64,000 nucleotides of DNA from Pirellulales bacterium. GTDB lineage: Bacteria; Planctomycetota; Planctomycetia; Pirellulales; JAICIG01. Both the position numbers and the translations under genes were made by a program. The notes beneath the pieces were generated by a model that worked only from the letters and a program-made list of their open reading frames with translations, was not told the DNA's origin and did no database searches. Position 1 is the first letter of the stretch. Each line of letters starts with the position of its first letter. Shown piece by piece: positions 26,554-35,244 of this stretch. The DNA is taken from assembly GCA_025927475.1 (NCBI GenBank), contig JAICLL010000002.1:80534-144533 (forward strand), in the 5' to 3' direction.

Positions 26554-29500
26554 ATGTCGCTCGCGGCGATCATTCTTGTGACGGCCTCCCTTGTCAGCCC
26601 GGCAGACGATGTGCCGGCGGTCGTGGGCACGGTGGTCGACGCTCAGAACAAGCCCGTCGCCTGGGCGGATATCTACCTGTTCGATGGCCCGCCAGTGGGC
26701 CGCACGGTGGCGCTCGACGACGCAGCGAAGACGCGGCAGCCGGCTACGCTGATCGTTCAGGCTCAAAGCAACGCCGAGGGCGAATTCTCGGTCGCCTTGC
26801 CCGTCTACTTGCCGCCGGTTTACGCCAGCTCGCTGTCTTGGCTGGCGTTGGCGGTTCACAAACCAGGGCTGGCGGTGAAGACGCGCTTGATTGCGCGCTA
26901 TTGGCCGTCGCGCGCGGCGCCGATTCGCGTCGTGCTCCTGCCGCCGCGCAACAACCGCGTGCAGGTTCGCTCGCAGGGCGGTGCGCCCGTTGCGCAAGCA
27001 CGGCTGTGGGTCGATCAGATCGATGGCGTTCCGCTGCCGGCCAGGCTGAACGAGCGATTAAGCGCCGAAAGCGATGCCGCGGGCGAGGCCGAACTGCCCG
27101 ATGTCGTGGGCGAAGGGTTGCGCACCGTGCGCGTCCAGTCGCGGCAGTTCGGCTTGCAATGGGCGGCGCTAGCGCAAACGAACCACTCGGCGAATACCGT
27201 CAGCCTCTCGCCGGTCGGGGCGATCCGCGGTCGGCTCATGGATGACGCAGGCGCGGCATTGCCAGCGACGCGCGTTCAATTGGCCACGTGGGTCGAGCCG
27301 CGCGACGAGCTGGCGGGCGGCGGCCTGGCCGAAGCGACCACCGATGCCGAGGGCCGCTTCCACGTGCCCGCCATGGCCGCTGGTATTTTGCAATTGGCTG
27401 TGGAGCTGCCCGCCGGCTCGCCGCTGGTGAGCACTTATCAAGACACGCTGCAGGTCGAGGCCGGCATGACCAACGAGGTGGTTGTCCGATTCCAGCATGG
27501 GGTGCGCGTGCAGACGGCGGTCGTCGACCAGGCCGAAGACGGGCCGATCACCGGCGCTGTGGTAGACCTGTTGTCGTTCGGCGTGCCGCGGCGGCGTCTG
27601 ACGGTTGAATGCGACGAGGCCGGCAGATTTTCGGGCTATGTGCTGCCCGGCCTTGTCGGGCGGGCCGTGGTGCGCCTGCCGCCGGATTATTACTTTCCCG
27701 CCCAATCGATGCCCACGCCAGCCGTGCCCGAAGGCGCAAAGGAAATCACCCTCGAGCCGCTGCGGGTGGCGGCGGGAACCACGCTCGCCGGCCAGGTCGT
27801 CGATTCGGCGGGTCAGGCGGTCGCCGGCGCCGAAGTGGTGGGCGAGCTGCCGCGTCCCGATCCCGCCATGCCCGATAACGCCAGTCGAGTGTTTTTCGCG
27901 CTGAGCGACCGCGACGGCAATTTCATGCTGCAAGGCGTTCCGCCCAACGGCAAGTTGAGCCTTACGGCGGCGAGCGTCCGCGGCGTGACCGCGGCGCCCG
28001 TCGAAGTGAACGTGCGCGGCGCCGATTGGGTGACCGTGCCTGTGTCGCCCGAGAGCGCGCTGTCGGCATCGGGCCGCGCGGTCGATGCCAAGGGCCGGCC
28101 CGTCGCAGCCGCCGCGGTGCGCATCATCGCCGAAACGCGGGAGCGCCGCCCGCGCGCGAGCTTTCTGTCGTTCGATGGCAGGGGGCAGATTGATACCGAC
28201 GCTGAGGGCCGCTTCGCGACCCCCAAGCAGCTTTCGCCCGATCGCAACTACGGCATCGAAATCGACGCGCCGGGCATTACGCCCGTCCGCACTGAGACGA
28301 TCGATCCCGCTGTCTGGCGCACGCTCGATTTCGGCGACATCGTGCTCTCGCCCACGCCGCAGTTGCGCTCGGTCGCCGGCCAGGTGCTCGACGAAGACGG
28401 CAAGCCCATCGGAGGCGCGGTGGTGAGCCAGTCGGGCGATGGACCGCGCCGCACGCGGGCCGTCTGCGACGCCGACGGACGTTTTCGGATCGAGGGCGTT
28501 TACGAAGGACCGGCCTGGTTGTTCGTCGAATGTGAGGGCCGCCGCTTGCAGGGCCAGCCAATCGCAAATGACGCGAACGACATCCGCATCGTGCTGCGCG
28601 AAAATGTCGCCGCTGAGCCACGCCGGGCATCTTGGGCGCCGATTGATCTGCCCGGCGAGGAAACAGTCGTTCGGGCGCTGCTCGACGATTATCGGGCGAG
28701 GCTCCAGCGCTGGCCCGATCAATGGCCCCACGCCGGTCCGCAATGGGTCACGGCGGTCGAGGCGATTTTGGACGGCAGGTTTGATGAGACCAAGCTCCAG
28801 GCCCTATTGTATTTTGCCAACGATACCGAACTTCGCCTGACTTATCTATTGAAGCCGGAGCAAATCGTCGAGCTGGCGCGGGCCGCCCCCGACATGGTCT
28901 TTCGCTCGGTGTTCTACGTAGCGGCTGCCGATCGCCTGGCCAAGTCGCCCGACCGGCAGCGCGAGGCGTTGGCCCAGGCGCTGCTGGCCGCGCGGGCCAT
29001 TGAACAGCCCGTTTTACGGATCTACTGGCTGAGCTATATCGCCGAGCGGCTTTTCGATCGAGGCGATCGCGAGGCAGGCGCAGCGCTGGTGCGCGAGGCC
29101 CGCGACCGGCAGACCGCCACGCCGGAAGGAGTGATTCGCAGCGAAGAATGGCGGGCACGAATCGCCGGGGCGTTGGCCTACGTCGATGCGCCCGCCGCCT
29201 TCGAGCTTTGCGAAAAATCTCGCGGCACCCTGCACGACTGGTTTCTGGGCGACGTCGCTTGCAGTCTGGCCGCCGAAGACCCCGTGGCGGCGGAACGGGC
29301 ATTTGAACGCATGGATATGACGAGGTTCGAGGGCGAGGGCGCGGTTCAGGGCATGGGGGCGGTCGATCCCGAGCGGGCCGCACGCATTGCGCGGAAACAC
29401 TCACTGGCCAGCGCGCGGGCCGAGGGGCTGGCACTGGTCGCCCACGCGCAAGCCGGCGTCAATCCAGAATTGGCCGCCCGCCTCGTGGAAGAAGCCTATC

Positions 29501-30039
29501 AGCAACTCGAGCAATCCCTGGCCGACGGCACGGCCAATACGCCGGGCGGCGCCTGTGTGACGGCCGCCGCGCTGCTGCCGGTTGTCGAGCGGGTCGTACC
29601 GGTAATGCTCGATCATTACCTGACTCGATCGTTGGCCATGCGTCCGCCCCGGCCGGCGCGGGGTGATGCCAACGGCGACTACGAGAGCACGATCGCGGGG
29701 ATAGCGTTGGCGATCGCGCCTTACGACCGGCCGGTGGCGCGAGCATTATTGGAACCGCTGGCGGCACGGATGCGCACGCTGTCGGCGGCCGGCTCGCCAT
29801 CTGCTGAAATGCGTCACGGCCTGCTGTGGGCGGCCTTCGCGCTGACCGACGCCGCCTGGGCCGGGCAGCTCATCGAGACGCTGCCGGCCGCTCCGCCCGA
29901 GGTGGCCGTCAGCCCACGGGCCAGCGCCGCTCGGTTGGTCATTCTCGCGCTGCTTTACCGCGGCGCCGATCGTGGGCCGTGGATTTATCGGCAGTATCTC
30001 GGTCGTCGCCACCCCGACCTGCCGGTGCGGACGTTTTGA
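26554..30039 (+). CDS. Giant secreted carboxypeptidase-regulatory-like/alpha-solenoid protein, copy 2
   Basis: A 1161-residue paralog of the 21578 protein with the same layout: signal peptide (MSLAAIILVTASLVSPADDV), six CarboxypepD_reg-type repeats (VVGTVVDAQNKPVAWADI; IRGRLMDDAGAALPATRV; LAGQVVDSAGQAVAGAEV; ASGRAVDAKGRPVAAAAV; VAGQVLDEDGKPIGGAVV) and a C-terminal helical solenoid (ALLAARAIEQPVLRI, GDREAGAALVREARDRQ). AAAAGGAGCC lies before the ATG. Blocks such as SQSGDGPRRTRAVCDADGRF and AMRPPRPARGD are nearly identical in all copies. Whole length is open, so this copy looks functional. No enzymatic motif identified. Confidence 0.8.
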   Translation: MSLAAIILVTASLVSPADDVPAVVGTVVDAQNKPVAWADIYLFDGPPVGRTVALDDAAKTRQPATLIVQAQSNAEGEFSVALPVYLPPVYASSLSWLALAVHKPGLAVKTRLIARYWPSRAAPIRVVLLPPRNNRVQVRSQGGAPVAQARLWVDQIDGVPLPARLNERLSAESDAAGEAELPDVVGEGLRTVRVQSRQFGLQWAALAQTNHSANTVSLSPVGAIRGRLMDDAGAALPATRVQLATWVEPRDELAGGGLAEATTDAEGRFHVPAMAAGILQLAVELPAGSPLVSTYQDTLQVEAGMTNEVVVRFQHGVRVQTAVVDQAEDGPITGAVVDLLSFGVPRRRLTVECDEAGRFSGYVLPGLVGRAVVRLPPDYYFPAQSMPTPAVPEGAKEITLEPLRVAAGTTLAGQVVDSAGQAVAGAEVVGELPRPDPAMPDNASRVFFALSDRDGNFMLQGVPPNGKLSLTAASVRGVTAAPVEVNVRGADWVTVPVSPESALSASGRAVDAKGRPVAAAAVRIIAETRERRPRASFLSFDGRGQIDTDAEGRFATPKQLSPDRNYGIEIDAPGITPVRTETIDPAVWRTLDFGDIVLSPTPQLRSVAGQVLDEDGKPIGGAVVSQSGDGPRRTRAVCDADGRFRIEGVYEGPAWLFVECEGRRLQGQPIANDANDIRIVLRENVAAEPRRASWAPIDLPGEETVVRALLDDYRARLQRWPDQWPHAGPQWVTAVEAILDGRFDETKLQALLYFANDTELRLTYLLKPEQIVELARAAPDMVFRSVFYVAAADRLAKSPDRQREALAQALLAARAIEQPVLRIYWLSYIAERLFDRGDREAGAALVREARDRQTATPEGVIRSEEWRARIAGALAYVDAPAAFELCEKSRGTLHDWFLGDVACSLAAEDPVAAERAFERMDMTRFEGEGAVQGMGAVDPERAARIARKHSLASARAEGLALVAHAQAGVNPELAARLVEEAYQQLEQSLADGTANTPGGACVTAAALLPVVERVVPVMLDHYLTRSLAMRPPRPARGDANGDYESTIAGIALAIAPYDRPVARALLEPLAARMRTLSAAGSPSAEMRHGLLWAAFALTDAAWAGQLIETLPAAPPEVAVSPRASAARLVILALLYRGADRGPWIYRQYLGRRHPDLPVRTF

Positions 30040-30097
30040 GGCTATCGATGCACGCGAAGGTCGGAATGCAAAACGCAGAAGCCCGCGTAGATGCTCG

Positions 30098-30173
30098 GGT
30101 GGCCGGGGCAGAGGCTTGCCGATGCCCCGGTAGAATTACGCCGGGGCATCGCTGGGGCTCTGCCCCAGCCACC
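30098..30173. repeat. Family B element, full inverted pair
   Basis: 30098-30130 (GGTGGCCGGGGCAGAG..GCCGATGCCCCGG) faces 30141-30173 (CCGGGGCATCGC..GCTCTGCCCCAGCCACC) across TAGAATTACG. This is the only place in the window where both halves occur together; elsewhere single halves are found. Confidence 0.8.
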
Positions 30174-30194
30174 GGCACGGGCGCGCTGTTGGCG

Positions 30195-30302
30195 AATGTC
30201 GTCTTTCGCTCCGCGAAAGAAACGGATGACGGGGCTCCGCGAAAGAAACGCATTCCGGCGCTCAGAATCGGAACGAGCTTTCGCGGAGCGAAAGCTGACA
30301 AT
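30195..30302. repeat. Family A palindrome with an internal duplication (108 bp)
   Basis: Left arm 30195-30219, right arm 30278-30302, matching the 26409 element. Between them the segment GGCTCCGCGAAAGAAACG is present a second time (30233-30250), making this copy longer than the 72-bp one. Confidence 0.8.
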
Positions 30303-30374
30303 GGGCCGCCAGCCGCTTGCTCGCCGCTCGAACAACGGCTAAGCTTGGCCTGCCGGGAAATAAGGAGCCCAATC

Positions 30375-33300
30375 ATGTCGCTCGCGGCGTTCGTTGTGCT
30401 GAGTGCTTCTCTAGGCGCCATCGCCGACGACGTGCCGGCCGTCGTCGGCACGGTGGTCGATGCCCAGAACCAGCCGGTGATTGGAGCCGATGTTTACCTG
30501 TTCGATGGTCCGCCTCTGGGACGCGCGGCGCTATTTGGTCTGGGAGGTAAAATGCGCCGGCCACCGGCGCTCGTTGCGCACACGCAAACGAGCGACACGG
30601 GCGAGTTCGCCGTCGCCTTGCCGGTCGAAGCGCCGCCGCCGCACGGGCGCGGCCCGACTTGGCTGGCCCTGGCTGTTCACAAGTCCGGATTAGCGATAAA
30701 AACACGCTTGATCGAGCGCTATTGGCCGGCCCGCGCCGCGCCGATTCGCGTGGCGCTCGGCCCACCGCACGACAACCGCGTGCGCGTTCGATCGCCCGAG
30801 GATCAGCCGGTGGCTAGGGCTCGGTTGCGGGTCGATCAGATTGACGGCATTGCGCTGCCCGCCGAATTGAGCGAGCGGTTGATTGGCGTAAGCGATGCCT
30901 CGGGCGAAGTCGAGTTGCCCGGCGCGAGCGGCGAGAAATTGCGCACCGTTCGGGTCGATGTCCAGGAATTCGGCACGCAATGGGCCGCGCTGAGCAGGCC
31001 GGCCGCGGGCGGCCTCAGTACGCTTGACTTGTCACCGGTCGGGTCGATCTGCGGGCGGCTCGTCGATGACCAAGGCGCGGCATTGCCAGCGACTCGCGTC
31101 CGCCTGGCCACCTGGGTCGAGCCGCGCGATGAGCTGGCCGGTGGCGGACTGGCCGAATTGACTACCGACGCCGCTGGCGAGTTCCGCGCGCCCGTGATCG
31201 CCGCCGGCGTGTTGCAAGTAACCGCGGAGCTTCCGCCCGATTCGCCGCTGCTGAGCACCTATCACGGAACACAGCAAATCGAGGCGGGCATCAGCAACGA
31301 AGCGGTCATTCGATTCCAGCATGGCGTTCATATTCACGGCATGGTAATCAACCAGGCCGATCGCCGCCCGATTGCCGGGGCAAGCGTGTCGCTGGGCATG
31401 GTTCCCGACGCACCAACCCTGGAGTGCAATGAGGCAGGTGAATACTCTGGGTATTTATTGCCGGGTTTAACGCATTTAAGGTTTGCTCGATTGCCTTCGG
31501 GCTACTACTTTCCGAACACGATAATTCCCAATGAGTCTGTGCCCGCTGGCGCCCAGATGATGACCTTCAAGCCCTTGGTAGCTGCGGCCGGTGCGACGCT
31601 GGTTGGCCGCGTGGTCGATGCCGCGGGCCGGCCCGTTCCCGACGCCGAAGTGATCGGAGCATGTCCCTCGTCGGATGAGGGCGCCGACCGCACGATTTAC
31701 GCCCTTAGCGACCGCGATGGCAATTTCATGCTGCCAAATGTGGCGACGGACACCAACGTCAGAGTCACCGCTTACAGCGCCGCCGGCGTTTCTACCAAGC
31801 CCGTGATCGGCAATGTACACGACCCGGATCCGGTCACCGTGACGGTTGACCCGGCTGCCGCTCTATCGCTGTCGGGTCGCGCGATCGACACCGCCGGGCA
31901 TCCAATTGCCGGGGCCGGTGTGCGGGTGCTTCCGATTCGCTTCGAACAGAATCGACGGGCGATCGAAGAACCCTTTGTTGCTTTCAATGGCGTCGAACGG
32001 CTCTACACCAATGCGGAAGGCCGGTTCGGCACCCCCAAACAGCTTCGGCCCGATCGCGGCTATCGCGTGGAAGTCGATGCCCGGGGAATAATGCCCGTCC
32101 GCACCGAGCCTATCGAACCTTCTACGTGGCGCACCACCGATTTCGGCGACATCGTGCTTGCCCCGACGCCGCGGTTGCGCGTGGTAACGGGACACGTTGT
32201 CGACGGTACTGGCAAACCGATGGCTGGCGCAGTCGTCATGCAGTCGGGCGATGGGCCGCGGCGTACCCGCGCCACGTGCGACGGCAAAGGACGATTCCGC
32301 ATCGAGGGCCTCTATGAAGGACCGGCTTGGTTGTTGGTTAACCACGACGGCGCCCGCTTACAAGCGGAACGCCTCGACGGCGATACGAACGACGCGCGCA
32401 TTGTCCTGGAGCGCGACACCGCCGCGCCGGTGCGCGGTGCTACGCAGTTGTCTTCGGTTGACGCAGCAGGCGAAGATGAAGTTTGCCGTGCGTTGTTTGC
32501 GGAGATCCGCGATCGGCTGCTGCGCGGGAGCGAATCAGACCGCCAATGGATTGCTTCCACCGAGTACCGACTGGACGGCGCTTTTTCCGATTCCCACGCA
32601 CCGGGCGTTGTGCAGCAATCGCGGCTTGCGCTTGCCCTGGGCCGCGGCGGTTTTGACACATGAGCAGGCGATCGAGCTGGCCCAGGAGATGGACGATATG
32701 TATCCGCGTTGCTCGCTTTGCCTGGCTGCCTTTGACGCAGCCGGCAATACGCCCGACCAGCAACGCAGCGCTTTGGCCGAGGCCCTGTTGGCTGCGCGAG
32801 CCGTGAACGAGCCGGCGATGCGAATTCCAATTCTAGGCGAAATTGGCGAACGATTTTTCGACCTGGGCGATCGCGAGGTGGGTATGGCGATCGTGCGCGA
32901 GGCCCGCGACCAATTGGCCGCAGTTCCTATTGACGGCATGCCGAACGGCGATTATTGGCGAGGCAGGCTCGCGCCCGCCCTGGCCTATCTCGACGTGCAC
33001 GGCGCATTTGCATTGGCCGAAAAGCTCCGCAGGCCGCAACGCGATTGGTTTCTGGCCGATGTCGCCCGGAGTCTCGCCGCCGAAAACCCCGCCGAGGCCG
33101 AAGCGGCTCTAGAGCGAATGGAAATGGCAAACCTCCGCTTCGTCTATGGCGCCGGCGCCGTGCACCGCATGGCGCGGGTCGATCCTGAGCGGGCTGCGCG
33201 AATCGCGATGAAGTTCCAGAGGCCCACCTGGCGGGCCTATGGTCTTGGCCTCATCGCCGAGGCGCAGGTAGACGCGAACTCAGACCTCGCCGAAAAGCTG

Positions 33301-33848
33301 CTGGAAGCAGCTTTCCACCTTCTTGAGCAATCGTTGGCCGACGGCACCGCGGATCAACGAGACAGCACCTGTGGCACGGCCGCCGCGCTGCTGGTGATGG
33401 TCGAGCGAGTCAGTCCCGCGCTACTCGAGCATTATCTGGCTCGGGCGTTGGCCATGCGTCCGCCCAGGCCGGCGCGGGGCGATCCGGGGCCTGGTACGAA
33501 GCGGAGATCGCCCAAATGGCGCTGGCCGTGGCGCCTTACGACCGGCCAACGGCCCGCGCGCTGCTGGAACCGCTGGCGCCGAGAATTCGCACGCTTTCGG
33601 CAGCCGGCGAGCAATATGCCTCGCCTCGGCAGATTTGGGCAGCCTTTGCGCTGACCGACGCGCGCTGGGCGCAGGACTTGGTCAAAGCGATTCCCGACGC
33701 CCCGCCCGATGCCGCCGTTAGTCCGCGAGCCACCGCCGCTCGGCATGTGATCCGCGCCTTGATCGACCGCGGCGCGGGCCGCGGGCCCTCGCTTTATCGC
33801 CAAATCCTGCACCTACGACATCCCGATACGCCCGTTCGGGAACGATGA
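30375..33848 (+). pseudogene. Giant secreted protein, copy 3, broken by two frameshifts
   Basis: Starts at ATG 30375 with MSLAAFVVLSASLGAIADDV and follows copies 1 and 2 through all six regulatory-like repeats. The first frame ends at a TGA at 32661-32663 after ~762 codons. Homology resumes in the next frame from about 32640 (LTHEQAIELAQEMDDMYPRC) and runs to about 33485, then moves back to the original frame (WYEAEIAQMALAVAPYDRPT) and ends at 33848. So one net +1 change lies between about 32583 and 32640, and a compensating change at about 33483-33495 (GATCCGGGGCCTGG). The second half keeps solenoid motifs. Either a recent pseudogene or two assembly errors; the rest of the sequence is well conserved. 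Confidence 0.85.
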
Positions 33849-33863
33849 TTCAGGCGTGACGGC

Positions 33864-34442
33864 TCACGCTCGCTGGGCCGCCTCCACGGAATAGGTCGGG
33901 TCGGCGTGGCCGGAGGATTCGTCGCCCGATGGCCCATAGATGGCGGGCACGTGCTGCCCGGCCAGACGAAGCCAGGTCTGAACTTGCGTGCGATGATGGC
34001 AGGTGTGCAGCACACGCCGCCAAAACACCCAAACACGTTGGCGGCGCAGGCCCTCGAAGAACGGCACTTCGGCGAGCCACCACTCGGTCGTGCCCGACGC
34101 CAGCCGTGGCAATCGCTGCCGGGCCAACCGCGCATATTGGTCGATGTATTGCCGCACGCGCGGTGCGTCGCCCGGCGGCAACAAGGTCTCGGCCGCCGGC
34201 TCGTCGAGGCCGACAAACTGCGCGAAAAAACGCCGCTCCGAAAGAATCTGGTGGGCCATGATTGCTCGGATTGTGTTGGTTTTCTCGTGCGGCTTGAACT
34301 CGAGCAAGGCGTCGGGCACGGCCCGCCATACGCTCGCCGTCTTGTTGGTCTCGCTGGCATAGGTCGCCAGCAGATGGTCGAACAGCGGATCGCCGGCGCG
34401 GGGCACGTCGGCGTCGGGGATGGCGATGAATTCGTGGCTCAT
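33864..34442 (-). CDS. DinB-family protein
   Basis: A 192-residue DinB-like protein. The helical bundle carries the typical metal-site His residues: NTIRAIMAHQILSERRFF in the second helix and VLHTCHHRTQVQTWLRLAGQ, VPAIYGPSGD near the end. FDHLLATYASETNKT at the N-terminus is also typical. Such proteins may be metal-dependent thiol transferases; substrate unknown. It is transcribed opposite copy 3, ending 15 bp from its stop. The ATG at 34440-34442 gives the family's usual start. Confidence 0.8.
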   Translation of the reverse strand: MSHEFIAIPDADVPRAGDPLFDHLLATYASETNKTASVWRAVPDALLEFKPHEKTNTIRAIMAHQILSERRFFAQFVGLDEPAAETLLPPGDAPRVRQYIDQYARLARQRLPRLASGTTEWWLAEVPFFEGLRRQRVWVFWRRVLHTCHHRTQVQTWLRLAGQHVPAIYGPSGDESSGHADPTYSVEAAQRA

Positions 34443-34671
34443 GGCTCATGCCTGGATGAACGTGTGCGATACCACGCGGCGTCTCTTGGGGGACGCGAAC
34501 GTTGCAACTTTGAGCAAGGAAGGATACTCCATCGTAGTGTAATCCGCGGCCGCGGGAAACCGGCGCCCAGGCCTCCGAACTTGGAGCTGACCACGTCTTC
34601 GGATAAGCTGGATCGTCGCTGTGCGGCAAAAGTTGATTCGACGTTGAAGGCCCAGAAGGCAACGTGAAGCA

Positions 34672-35139
34672 ATGGACGTCATCCTCGTCGCAAAATCGCG
34701 CAAAGAACCAGGACCGCCGATCATCATCCGGTGCCCGAGATGTGGCGCCGAGGCGATTGGCGCAAACGCCTACCGCCAGGTAGACGACCTGTGCGCGTTT
34801 TATTTCCTGAAGCTTTTCACCGTTCGAAACACCTTCGTCGAATGCTCAAATTGTCGGGCGAAGCTGCGGTCTAGCGTCGATCTCGATGAACTGGCGCAAT
34901 ACCGCGGCGATGAGCTGGACCAGTTTCTCTCGCACGATGTTTCGTTTGTCGTCAAGTTTCTCGCCATCGCGTCGCTGCTGTTGTGCATTGCACCGTTCGT
35001 GGGCGCCGTTCTGTCATTGATCACGGTGCTGCTTACGCTCAAAAGCCCCGGGTGGACGCGCACCCTGGCGCGCATCGCTCTGGCAATCTCGATCGTCATC
35101 ACCGGCCTGGCGCTGGTTGCCATTCTGCTTGGCAAATAG
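34672..35139 (+). CDS. Zinc-ribbon membrane protein, unknown
   Basis: A 155-residue protein with a N-terminal zinc ribbon (CPRCGAEAIG at about residues 21-30 and CSNCRAKL at about 62-69) and two C-terminal transmembrane helices (VVKFLAIASLLLCIAPFVGA and IALAISIVITGLALVAILLG). Both Cys pairs are intact. Such small ribbon-plus-membrane proteins are of unknown role. The start has only a weak ribosome site (GTGAAGC). The next gene begins about 105 bp downstream. Confidence 0.75.
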   Translation: MDVILVAKSRKEPGPPIIIRCPRCGAEAIGANAYRQVDDLCAFYFLKLFTVRNTFVECSNCRAKLRSSVDLDELAQYRGDELDQFLSHDVSFVVKFLAIASLLLCIAPFVGAVLSLITVLLTLKSPGWTRTLARIALAISIVITGLALVAILLGK

Positions 35140-35244
35140 CGGGCATTCGGCAGGCAGAGGCCATCTCCGGCTGGGATAAACCCTGAGGCGAATGATATAA
35201 TCGAGGCAGGACGTTTGGACGCAGATCCTCTAGCTCGCCGCGTT

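Larger units (their letters stand above)
30040..30374. other. Intergenic spacer packed with palindromic repeats
   Basis: Between copies 2 and 3. It holds a full inverted pair of family B (30098-30173) and a family A element (30195-30302). 30278-30374 is nearly the same as 26456-26553 upstream of copy 2, including CCAGCCGCTTGCTCGCCGCT and the ribosome-binding region, so the duplication carried its upstream region. No coding sequence. Confidence 0.75.

Noticed and set aside
33850..34662. 270-codon minus-strand frame over the DinB gene
   Set aside because: Alternative frame; the frame at 33864-34442 carries the DinB histidine motifs.
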